Assembly (NCBI GenBank): GCA_013287855.1
Contig: JABDCY010000008.1
Span: 1 to 40,658, forward strand
Direction: 5' to 3'
Source: Candidatus Babelota bacterium
GTDB lineage: Bacteria; Babelota; Babeliae; Babelales; Vermiphilaceae
DNA length: 40,658 bases
Shown here piece after piece: positions 34,744 through 40,658 of this stretch. Position numbers and translations under genes: made by a program. Every line of letters begins with the position of its first letter. The first letter of the stretch is position 1. A model generated the notes under the pieces. That model saw only the letters and a program-made list of their open reading frames with translations. It was not told the DNA's origin and did not search any database.

Positions 34744-34874
34744 CTGATGATGCACGTTCTGAGGCAGGTATTGCTGATCGGAACCCCCCAAAAAATTGTG
34801 AAGTATATTATTTCAGTCCGCCGAATTTAGATTCTAATCGATGGATAGTAAATGCATTAAACGAGGGAGATTAA
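34743..34874 (+). pseudogene. orphan reading frame without a start (possible gene remnant)
   Basis: Forty-three codons stay open from the nitrilase stop to a TAA at 34872-34874, reading TDDARSEAGIADRNPPKNCE and VYYFSPPNLDSNRWIVNALN. The composition is protein-like, but there is no start codon or ribosome-binding site. It could be the tail of a lost gene. The rest of the gap to 35336 has only AT-rich sequence, a terminator and hairpin repeats. Confidence 0.3.
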
Positions 34875-35045
34875 CTATTATCCCTGGCCAATTGCTTGCT
34901 CAAAAAATTTGTTACTCATATAAAAGCCTATGATGGTTTTAGTTGCCCTGGTGCCGCCAAGCCTCTAATTGAATAGTATTCCCTTAGACACAAAAATGAA
35001 GTTATATAAACCGAAAAAACAGTAAAACATCTGTAAATTTTACCC

Positions 35046-35108
35046 AAAAAAAAATCCCCTGGCATGTCCTACGTAGCTTTATGCAGAGTAGGAATTTCTC
35101 CAGAGGAT
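35046..35108 (-). terminator. TCCCCTGG-family terminator carrying an inner hairpin
   Basis: An A-run and TCCCCTGG pair with CCAGAGGA 40 bases later. The loop contains a second stem, TCCTAC/GTAGGA (35067-35093), so a small hairpin appears inserted in the terminator loop. Read leftward it lies downstream of the exported gene 35337-36266. Other copies (31973, 37919) have plain loops. Confidence 0.65.
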
Positions 35109-35152
35109 AATTTTTACTATTTTGTATTCCATCCCTTAAAAAGATGGCGTCA

Positions 35153-35185
35153 GCCAGGCGAAGCCCTTTATGGGCGAAGACTGGC
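35153..35185 (-). repeat. short GCCAG...CTGGC hairpin repeat
   Basis: Outer stem GCCAG/CTGGC, the signature GCGAAGC ... GCGAAGA, and an inner stem GCCC/GGGC closing TTTAT. It is a shortened version of 32294-32343 and 37989-38037. A CCATC/GATGG stem lies directly to its left (35130-35148), as also next to the copy at 37989. Confidence 0.75.
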
Positions 35186-35336
35186 GGCAAACATTGGGCA
35201 CACTTCGAACTTTTAGATGGACTCATTTAAGAGAACAATTACAACTAATGAGAACAGTATATAATAGCAAGGCAATATAAGTGGATTTACACAGCACCCA
35301 TTGAGGGATAGTTGGGTAAATATAAATCTACTGTAC

Positions 35337-36266
35337 TTATCGACCAAAAGGTTCGACAGTAAATCCCACTTGTGGTTCACGTCCCGGCATCTGTGGCCCC
35401 TGTGGCTGAGTTAACTTTCCTTGCATAGTCTTTACCGTATCATTGGGATTGTAATGGATGTAATTTTCAAGAGATTCCCCCATAAAATAGGCAACATAAT
35501 ACATATTTGCTCTGCCTTTTTGCCTATGAGCTTCGCCCTCAATCAGACTTTTTGCAGTAGCAACCGAGAGGTCTGGATTGATAGCTACTTCAATGGTGAA
35601 CTTTTCATCGGGAGCTGTTCCTAACCGTCCCTTGACTGGTACAATAGCCAACTTCTTTTGTTCTGCTCTTTGGGCTGCATTTTTATAGTTAGGTTGGGAG
35701 AAGGCAACTTCTGCAAATGCCACATCATCTATTGGTATAGTTATATTATTAGCCTTGAGCTTAGGCTCCCACTCGGTTCTGAGCGCTCTGAGATATGCGT
35801 TGTAAGTATCGGTTAATTTTTGAGTGACAATATTTTTAATGCGTTGATCCATAAAATCCTCAATATTTTTAACGCAAATTTTTTTACGATCCGGCAATTC
35901 GATCGCTGCTACTTGCTCAGCATTTATGGCAACCCTTAATTTCCCTCGCATTTGAAGTTGATAGCACACGTCATTACCTTGTGTAATTCCGGCAGCGCGA
36001 CGCGCTTTTACATAAGCTGCATAACTTGTTTGATAATCAGCAGCAGACCTTTCGATTTCATCCGCAATAAGACGAACAATAATGTTTTGTATTTCAGATT
36101 TAAAGAGCTCATCAGCAGTAAAAAAATCAAGGAACACTTTTTGCTGAAATGGGGAATATTCAAAAACTGGCGTTGCGTTGAGCGAGACTGTTAACTTGTC
36201 TTGTGCATTGATTATACCAACACCAATAAACATCATGCCTAATAAATATAATATTTTTTCCTTCAT
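35337..36266 (-). CDS. exported protein of a paralogous pair, copy 1
   Basis: A 309-residue exported protein of unknown function. Signal peptide MKEKILYLLGMMFIGVGIINA. It shares VFEYSPFQQKVF (about 34-45) and the unit EWEPKLKANNITIP followed by FSQPNYKN (165-196) with its neighbour 36310-37176. The C-terminus is proline-rich and polar. The 5' 45 bases are almost identical to those of the neighbour although the mature proteins have diverged strongly. GGGAGT lies before the ATG. Confidence 0.6.
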   Translation of the reverse strand: MKEKILYLLGMMFIGVGIINAQDKLTVSLNATPVFEYSPFQQKVFLDFFTADELFKSEIQNIIVRLIADEIERSAADYQTSYAAYVKARRAAGITQGNDVCYQLQMRGKLRVAINAEQVAAIELPDRKKICVKNIEDFMDQRIKNIVTQKLTDTYNAYLRALRTEWEPKLKANNITIPIDDVAFAEVAFSQPNYKNAAQRAEQKKLAIVPVKGRLGTAPDEKFTIEVAINPDLSVATAKSLIEGEAHRQKGRANMYYVAYFMGESLENYIHYNPNDTVKTMQGKLTQPQGPQMPGREPQVGFTVEPFGR

Positions 36267-36309
36267 AGTGACTCCCTATTCCCAGCAACTGCTATGCCTT
36301 GCATCTCTT

Positions 36310-37176
36310 CTAGCGAACATCAAAGCTAGACATAGTTGGATATTTTTTGTGTAATTCTTCACTCATGTACATATATTGCGCTTCTGATCCCTTTTGATCT
36401 ATTTCTCCTGGGATTGTCATGTCATCATATTTCATGCCTTCAGGAGTATAGGTCTGAACCTTAATTGTTCGACCAGGAAATTTTTCCTGAAATTTATTTT
36501 TGTAGTCAGGCTGAGAGAAGACGAGATCTAAAAAAGTTTGATCAGCAAATAACTCATCAGATTTAGGAATATTCGTAATACCTCTGGATTTTAGTTTTGG
36601 TTCCCATTCTTTTCTGAGAAGTTGTATATCATTATGATAATTACTACCGAGGATTACTCCTGGAAGCCCTTTTTTAAAATCATCCACTGAAAATTTGGAA
36701 GGCCCATGCACTGAGCAAATTAGCATTTGCCGTTCTTTTGTTATCGTAGGCAATTGTTCCCCATTTACCATAACCTGCACCGGCTTAGCATTACGCTTAC
36801 ATCCCATGCTATCACCATAATCTGACTGTGAAAAAATTAAGTCGATAAAAGCATTCTTATTGGGAATTTGATTTATTTTTATGTTTCTGGATTTAAGCTT
36901 AGGGAGCCATTCACTAACCCTATCCTCATAGCCTTCATTGAAGGTAGACTCAATCCAATTTTCTATTTTATGCTTTAACTCTGCATAAAATTTTTTATCA
37001 AACTCACCATCAGAATCAATAGAGAAATGGCGGAAAACTTTCCTTTGCATTGGAGAAAGCTCAAAAACCTGTATGCCATCGGCAGAAACCGTGAAGCCCT
37101 TGTCATTTGTTTGTGCTTTGCTTATACCAATAATAATAAACATCATGCCTAATAAATATAATATTTTTTGCTTCAT
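36310..37176 (-). CDS. exported protein of a paralogous pair, copy 2
   Basis: A 288-residue exported protein of unknown function. Signal peptide MKQKILYLLGMMFIIIGISKA. It shares VFELSPMQRKVF with copy 1 and contains two internal copies of one unit: EWLPKLKSRNI ... FSQSDY (89-120) and EWEPKLKSRGI ... FSQPDYKN (190-226). Copy 1 has one clear unit. The gene lies 43 bases upstream of copy 1 in the same direction. GGAGT precedes the ATG. The pair belongs to a lineage-specific secreted family, by inference. Confidence 0.6.
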   Translation of the reverse strand: MKQKILYLLGMMFIIIGISKAQTNDKGFTVSADGIQVFELSPMQRKVFRHFSIDSDGEFDKKFYAELKHKIENWIESTFNEGYEDRVSEWLPKLKSRNIKINQIPNKNAFIDLIFSQSDYGDSMGCKRNAKPVQVMVNGEQLPTITKERQMLICSVHGPSKFSVDDFKKGLPGVILGSNYHNDIQLLRKEWEPKLKSRGITNIPKSDELFADQTFLDLVFSQPDYKNKFQEKFPGRTIKVQTYTPEGMKYDDMTIPGEIDQKGSEAQYMYMSEELHKKYPTMSSFDVR

Positions 37177-37406
37177 AGTTACTCCTAAATTACTAAAACG
37201 GTACTCAAAACCATTACCTATTTAGGATAGCTAAATTATACTCAGATTGGCAATGGTTTGTGCCAAAAAAGCCTATATTTAAGCCATTTTCTATGATTTT
37301 TCAGGGAGCCCCCATGTTAATGAGCTGGCCATTATTGTCTTAGTCGTTGTACTCTAAGATTTGCATGTTCAAGGTACTTATCGCATTCAGTTTTATGCGA
37401 GTCAGC

Positions 37407-37892
37407 CTAGTTATTCAAATGCTTTATATATATTTCTAAAATAGCTTTTAAATGATGGCGCTGATTTTGAATATGACCCGGCTGACAACTTCGACTCCCA
37501 CCCTTACATCTGCCGATATCATTCAAATATTTTTGAAACAATGCATTATCTTCTACACTTAATTTATATGGGCCACTATAACTAAGAATTTCATTTATCC
37601 CCTCAATCCTAAATGGTGACTGAACACTGCCAATGCCAGGAGCATTATATTCTAAATCTACGAGCGCAGCATTATATGCCCGCTTAGCTTCAACTTTATC
37701 TCGATGTTCGCCATGACTGTTACAAAAAGTTATTGTGTTTTTGTCACCAGAAATTTGATTCACCGTACCCTGATTTGCATTAAAACTGTTTTTATTTGTA
37801 TTAGCTTTAGCATATTTTAAGTTTATTCCAGACCCTGTTATAAAAGACAATATCCAATTAACAAAAGCTTTACCCATCAACCATATATTCAT
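37407..37892 (-). CDS. protein of unknown function with one membrane segment
   Basis: A 161-residue protein. ATG 37892 is decided by a CAGGAG site (CCAGGAGTTTGT) just before it. A short hydrophobic segment (AFVNWILSFITGSG) near the N-terminus may anchor it. Next is NSFNANQGTVNQISGDKNTI, which looks like a beta-rich repeat stub; the C-terminal half is helical with a Cys pair (CKGGSRSC). No family recognised. It lies just downstream (leftward) of the tRNA operon terminator. Confidence 0.5.
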   Translation of the reverse strand: MNIWLMGKAFVNWILSFITGSGINLKYAKANTNKNSFNANQGTVNQISGDKNTITFCNSHGEHRDKVEAKRAYNAALVDLEYNAPGIGSVQSPFRIEGINEILSYSGPYKLSVEDNALFQKYLNDIGRCKGGSRSCQPGHIQNQRHHLKAILEIYIKHLNN

Positions 37893-37918
37893 ACAAACTC
37901 CTGGTAAAATTTTAGCCC

Positions 37919-37948
37919 AAAAAAAATCCCCTGGATTTCTCCAGAGGA
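37919..37948 (-). terminator. terminator of the tRNA operon (TCCCCTGG family)
   Basis: TCCCCTGG, ATTTCT loop, CCAGAGGA, with an eight-base A-run on its left (T-run when read leftward). It lies after tRNA-Asp in the leftward direction, with two hairpins in between. Same type as 23346, 31973 and 35046. Confidence 0.8.
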
Positions 37949-37988
37949 TCATTTTTTCTTGTTTTCCATCCTTTAAAAAGATGGCGAA

Positions 37989-38037
37989 GCCAGGCGTAAC
38001 TTGCCGAGCCTGAAGGCCCGGATAAGCGAAGACTGGC
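37989..38037 (-). repeat. hairpin repeat whose arm contains the CCA of tRNA-Asp
   Basis: Outer stem GCCAG/CTGGC, middle CTT/AAG, inner stem GCCT/AGGC, right-hand signature GCGAAGA. The right arm (38033-38037) includes the complement of tRNA-Asp's discriminator and CCA. A CCATC/GATGG stem (37966-37985) follows leftward, then the terminator. Confidence 0.8.
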
Positions 38038-38111
38038 GGAGCTGATGGGACTCGAACCCACGACCTTCCGCGTGACAGGCGGACGCTCTAACCAAACTGA
38101 GCTACAGCTCC
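38034..38111 (-). tRNA. tRNA-Asp (GTC)
   Basis: The acceptor stem is GGAGCTG/CAGCTCC with discriminator G and an encoded CCA (38036-38034). The D arm has TAGCTCAG, the anticodon stem is TCCGC/GCGGA with loop CTGTCAC (anticodon GTC), and the T arm contains GGTTCGAGTCC. Third gene of a leftward Val-Asn-Asp operon. The CCA is part of the following hairpin's stem. Confidence 0.95.
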
Positions 38112-38131
38112 TTAACCAATATTTCAAATTT

Positions 38132-38168
38132 GTCCGTATGGCTTGATTTCTGCTCACCACGAACGGAC
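38132..38168. repeat. partial palindromic element between tRNA genes
   Basis: GCTCACCACGAACGGA (38152-38167) matches the right end of the palindromic element in pyrG. GTCCGT (38132-38137) and ACGGAC (38163-38168) form its stem. The left arm of the element is degraded. Confidence 0.55.
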
Positions 38169-38230
38169 TTCTTAATTTTTGTTGGCCTGCCATACGAAGT
38201 TATCTACTTCATATTTATGGCGCTAGCCAT

Positions 38231-38257
38231 TCCTCCTTCGCATGAAGCTTCGGAGGA
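38231..38257. repeat. GAAGC/GCGAA hairpin with TCCTCC stem
   Basis: On the minus strand: TCCTCC, GAAGC, short loop, GCGAA, GGAGGA. The internal GAAGC/GCGAA signature is the same as in the hairpins at 38312 and 35153, but the outer stem is quite different. A further degenerate CCATACGAAG/TATGG copy lies next to it at 38191-38222. Confidence 0.65.
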
Positions 38258-38311
38258 CGGGTCTACGCTTTCAATTTTCTATAAATATCAATCATTTGTG
38301 AATATGGCCTG

Positions 38312-38343
38312 CCATACGAAGCTCCGTAAGGAGCGAAGTATGG
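38312..38343 (-). repeat. hairpin repeat whose arm contains the CCA of tRNA-Asn
   Basis: CCATAC, GAA, GCTCC, GTAA loop, GGAGC, GAA, GTATGG: two perfect stems around a symmetric GAA/GAA internal loop. The last three bases are the complement of the tRNA-Asn CCA, so the tRNA's 3' end pairs with the downstream arm. Confidence 0.85.
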
Positions 38344-38416
38344 CTCCTCGGGCAGGACTCGAACCTGCGACCCAACGATTAACAGTCGTTTGCTCTACCA
38401 ACTGAGCTACCGAGGA
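38341..38416 (-). tRNA. tRNA-Asn (GTT)
   Basis: Acceptor stem TCCTCGG/CCGAGGA, discriminator G, encoded CCA (38343-38341). D arm TAGCTCAGTTGGTAGAGC, anticodon stem AACGA/TCGTT with loop CTGTTAA (anticodon GTT), T arm with GGTTCGAGTCC. 76 bases with CCA. Middle gene of the leftward tRNA operon. Confidence 0.96.
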
Positions 38417-38482
38417 ATGTCCAAAATTTTTATGTATTCTTAGTGAAAATCTTTGAATAAGATCTTTATGGCTGCTTGGTCA

Positions 38483-38515
38483 GCCCTACTACGCTCTTGC
38501 AGAGCTACGAAGGGC
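38483..38515. repeat. GCCC...GGGC hairpin between tRNA-Asn and tRNA-Val
   Basis: GCCC, TACTAC, GCTCT, TGC loop, AGAGC, TACGAA, GGGC: two perfect stems around an internal loop, the same design as the neighbouring repeats. CATACTTCGC follows to the right, a further fragment of the CCATAC-type repeat. Confidence 0.65.
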
Positions 38516-38584
38516 ATACTTCGCTTTTTTACCATCCAGTGTAACTGTGATTTTGATCATTAATCCATTAAAGACGCTGGCCTG

Positions 38585-38642
38585 CCATACGAAGCTGCCT
38601 ACTTCGCAATCTTGCTACGAAGGCCAGGTTAGCGAAGTATGG
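38585..38642 (-). repeat. hairpin repeat whose arm contains the CCA of tRNA-Val
   Basis: A 58-base version: CCATAC-GAAGC at the left and GCGAA-GTATGG at the right, with a longer middle containing more CTTCGC/GCTACGAAGG words. The final TGG is the complement of the tRNA-Val CCA. Confidence 0.8.
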
Positions 38643-38715
38643 TGGGCGGTGCAGGATTCGAACCTACGACCCCCAGTTTGTAAGACTGATGCTCTACCAA
38701 CTGAGCTAACCGCCC
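38640..38715 (-). tRNA. tRNA-Val (TAC)
   Basis: Acceptor stem GGGCGGT/ACCGCCC, discriminator A, encoded CCA (38642-38640). D arm TAGCTCAGTTGGTAGAGC, anticodon stem TCAGT/ACTGG with loop CTTACAA (anticodon TAC), T arm with GGTTCGAATCC. First gene of the leftward Val-Asn-Asp operon. Confidence 0.96.
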
Positions 38716-38732
38716 TTTCAAAGAATGACAAA

Positions 38733-38761
38733 ATTGTAGTGGAAAAAATGGCTAATGTCAA
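38733..38761 (-). promoter_or_regulatory. promoter of the tRNA operon
   Basis: Read leftward: TTGACA (38761-38756), a 17-base spacer, TACAAT (38738-38733). The -35 box is a perfect consensus and the -10 differs at one base. It lies 18 bases before the 5' end of tRNA-Val. Confidence 0.85.
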
Positions 38762-38850
38762 AGCGGTTTTACTGAATTTCTTTAAAAAGAATGATTTTTT
38801 TTATAAGCTCAGGTAACACCGTTTCTGACTATTCCTGAAAGGCCGATTTA

Positions 38851-39744
38851 ATGAAATTTTATGATTACCTGAAAACTATATTTCTTATTCTCATTATGCT
38901 CCAGCTCGCACCCTTCTTTATTGAAGGCATCAAAAAACAGTATGGACAATATCTTGAGCCTAAAACCAAGGTTGGTGTCATTGAGATCAGCGGTATCATT
39001 TATAGCTCAGACGGCTATCACAAAATATTGCAAAACTATTTTAAGGATAAAGAGATCAAAGCGATTTTAGTTAAAATAGAATGCCCTGGTGGAGCAGCGG
39101 GTTCTGCTCAAGCGATTTTCAATGAAATTCAACAACTCAAAAAAGAATATCCAAAACCCATAATCTCACTTGTTGAAAATGTTTGCGCGTCGGGTGGTTA
39201 TTACGTTGCCTGTGCCACCGATCAGATTATCACTCCAGGAACGGCGATAATTGGCAGCATTGGCACTTCATTCCCCTACCTCTTTAAACTCAAAGAACTC
39301 TGTGATTACTTAAAAATTCATGTTGAATCAGCCAAAGCAGGATCTTACAAAGATATGACCAATCCATTTGTTGATGCAACCCCACAAGACCGAGTACTCT
39401 TGCAAGCCCTGCTCGATGATTCATATCAACAATTTACCCAGGATGTTGCAGCCGCACGCAAACTATCGATTGCTACGCTAGGCACCTGGGCAGATGGCAA
39501 AATTTTTACCGGACGGCAAGCTCTTGAACTTGGTCTCATTGATATCGTAGGCTCAGCACACACAGCTATCGCACTAATCAAAGAAAAGGCATTTATTGAA
39601 GGCGAGATAGAATGGATTCATAAAAAAGCGCCTTCAGGCATCGCTCGTTTGTTTGGACAAGAAGACGAAGGAAGTAGTGAATCATTGGCTTCACGGATTT
39701 TCCAAGTATGTTCACAATTTTTGTGTATGAAATTGTATTTATAA
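38851..39744 (+). CDS. sppA: signal peptide peptidase SppA-like serine protease
   Basis: A 297-residue membrane-anchored protease that removes cleaved signal peptides from the membrane. An N-terminal helix (IFLILIMLQLAPFFI) anchors it. The nucleophile is Ser114 (VCASGGYYVACA) and the general base Lys167 (KAGSYKDM); their spacing of 53 residues fits the short SppA type of Bacillus. GVIEISGII and ECPGGAAGSAQAIF form the ClpP-like fold. The C-terminus has a polar and then hydrophobic tail. With so many exported proteins, disposal of signal peptides should matter here. A 31-residue peptide gene follows by 16 bases. Confidence 0.92.
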   Translation: MKFYDYLKTIFLILIMLQLAPFFIEGIKKQYGQYLEPKTKVGVIEISGIIYSSDGYHKILQNYFKDKEIKAILVKIECPGGAAGSAQAIFNEIQQLKKEYPKPIISLVENVCASGGYYVACATDQIITPGTAIIGSIGTSFPYLFKLKELCDYLKIHVESAKAGSYKDMTNPFVDATPQDRVLLQALLDDSYQQFTQDVAAARKLSIATLGTWADGKIFTGRQALELGLIDIVGSAHTAIALIKEKAFIEGEIEWIHKKAPSGIARLFGQEDEGSSESLASRIFQVCSQFLCMKLYL

Positions 39745-39760
39745 AAAAAGGAGTACCAAA

Positions 39761-39856
39761 ATGAGTAGAGGCTTGCGACTTTTTTTACTGTTTCTGTTTC
39801 CACCAGCATTACTTTTTTATTTTTTGTACCAAATTGACAAAAAGCTAAATCCGTAA
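39761..39856 (+). CDS. 31-residue membrane peptide
   Basis: A very small frame just after sppA. AAAAAAGGAG lies 7 bases before ATG 39761, a strong translation signal. The product starts MSRGLRLFLLFLFPPALLFY, a single hydrophobic helix, and ends in a charged QIDKKLNP tail. The stop is 2 bases before the convergent mreC stop. It may be translated with sppA. Function unknown. Confidence 0.5.
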   Translation: MSRGLRLFLLFLFPPALLFYFLYQIDKKLNP

Positions 39857-39858
39857 AA

Positions 39859-40658
39859 TTATCCAGCAGCTACAACTTCCTGTGCTTGCGTCGATGCAAC
39901 CGGCACATCGCCTTTTTGAATCAACATGCAATGAGTTAATGATGTTGGATCAAGGTATGGATGCACAGACACATTTTGATATAAGCCATCGAGTGTAATT
40001 TCTTGAACTTCCCCTAACGCAAATCCTTGTGGGAAAATTAAACCTTCACCACTTGATGCCACAAGATCTCCAAGCTCAACTTTGCTTAAATGACTCACGC
40101 GTTGCAGCTGCGTGGATTCGCCGTTGTTGCCCACATGAATACCAGAGGCACCGGTTTTAGTGCAGTATGCTGCAACCTTGCAGGATTTATCGGTGATGAG
40201 CACAACCTTGCTGTACCACGGAAACACTTCACTCACTCTGCCGACAATGCAATTTTTATAAACAGCTATCATATCGACCTGGACACCTTGCGAAGCACCA
40301 GCATCGACCAAGAGCACATGTTCTCGCTCGGATCGAGTGCATGCAAGAATTTTTGTTATTTTTCCATGCGCAAGACCAAACTGTTTTCTAAATTCATCAA
40401 GCTCGTGCACTTGCTGTCCATAGAGCAGTGTTGCTTGCAATTCAACGACCTGCGCACGCAGACTAGCTTGTTCGAATTGAAGTCCTTGCAGTTCTTCGCG
40501 CAACGCAGCATTTGTTGTTCGTTCACGCAACATTTCAGCTAACGGTGCAATATAATTCTTCTGCAATTGCAAAAATGGATAGGTGACATAGGAGCACCAA
40601 CGCTCGATTAAACCAAGCTGCAAACCACCTAAGCGATACCATATCACCATAAAGATCG
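39859..40658 (-). CDS. mreC: rod shape-determining protein MreC (5' end beyond window)
   Basis: MreC links the MreB cytoskeleton to peptidoglycan synthesis in the periplasm. About 266 codons are visible. RWCSYVTYPFLQLQKNYIAP and a coiled coil (about residues 38-90 from Met 40650) precede the beta-rich core: KILACTRSEREHVLLVDAGASQGV, WYSKVVLITDKSCKVAAYC and ASSGEGLIFPQGFALGEV. The frame remains open past ATG 40650 to the window end and the usual N-terminal membrane helix is missing, so the real start is outside. Its presence implies a rod-type wall machinery. Confidence 0.9.
   Translation of the reverse strand, partial: IFMVIWYRLGGLQLGLIERWCSYVTYPFLQLQKNYIAPLAEMLRERTTNAALREELQGLQFEQASLRAQVVELQATLLYGQQVHELDEFRKQFGLAHGKITKILACTRSEREHVLLVDAGASQGVQVDMIAVYKNCIVGRVSEVFPWYSKVVLITDKSCKVAAYCTKTGASGIHVGNNGESTQLQRVSHLSKVELGDLVASSGEGLIFPQGFALGEVQEITLDGLYQNVSVHPYLDPTSLTHCMLIQKGDVPVASTQAQEVVAAG

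Noticed and set aside
35002-35226. Minus-strand frame over the terminator and hairpin at 35 kb
   Set aside because: It is a translation of the repeat block; similar peptides appear wherever the block occurs (near 32300 and 38000), so it reflects the DNA repeat, not a protein.
38130-38405. Plus-strand frame across the tRNA-Asn region
   Set aside because: It runs antisense through a tRNA gene and hairpin repeats.
32281-38642. CRISPR array
   Set aside because: The repeats are self-complementary, irregularly spaced, variable in their stems, and have no spacers or cas genes.

Overview
The window reads as part of a small, AT-rich genome of a host-associated bacterium. About half of the roughly 45 genes begin with a Sec-type signal peptide and have no recognisable function. 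They sit next to a cyclic set of housekeeping and salvage genes (CTP synthase, CNT nucleoside transporter, BrnQ amino-acid importer, RF1, L31, SppA, MreC), an ankyrin-repeat protein and a HEAT-repeat protein. An outer-membrane beta-barrel of the Lpg1974/Legionella type and secreted glycosyltransferase-like proteins point to a Gram-negative envelope. My best guess is Candidatus Dependentiae (TM6/Babeliae) or a similar intracellular lineage. That is inference from gene style, not from a marker gene.

Layout. 1-3.2 kb: the start of a leftward gene, two small cysteine-rich secreted proteins, and ppsA (PEP synthase) broken by two homopolymer frameshifts. 3.2-4.8 kb: a possible leader peptide with a histidine run, then brnQ. 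4.8-11.5 kb: tandem secreted GT9-like proteins, a coiled-coil protein, a tandem pair of related secreted proteins, a family-1-type glycosyltransferase and a coiled-coil exported protein. 11.5-17.1 kb: pyrG, a PEBP-family protein, nupC, then rpmE-prfA. 17.3-22.7 kb: exported unknowns and a beta-barrel outer-membrane protein. 22.7-26.2 kb: small enzymes (RibD/DHFR-like, cupin, VOC, an AAA ATPase). 26.2-29.8 kb: a TetR-controlled operon of a methyltransferase, a CPBP protease-like protein and a serine hydrolase, with a perfect operator inside its promoter. 30.0-30.5 kb: an antitoxin next to a decayed RelE-like toxin. 30.8-34.9 kb: ankyrin protein, GyrI-like protein, HEAT protein, nitrilase. 35-38 kb: paired exported proteins. 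38-38.8 kb: a leftward tRNA operon (Val-Asn-Asp). 38.8-40.7 kb: sppA, a 31-residue membrane peptide, and mreC running off the end.

Two repeat systems stand out. First, a palindromic element is present in non-coding copies and as an identical 29-bp copy inside two unrelated genes, pyrG and a glycosyltransferase. In both it is read in the same frame and gives the peptide GSTKLTTNG, in the style of Rickettsia palindromic elements. In pyrG it lies within a stretch that accounts for the protein's extra ~35 residues. Second, a family of small hairpins shares a GAAGC/GCGAA internal-loop signature while the flanking stems vary. All three tRNA genes are followed by such a hairpin whose arm contains the tRNA's own 3' CCA. 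Stand-alone copies sit next to a recurring terminator type and show compensatory base changes.
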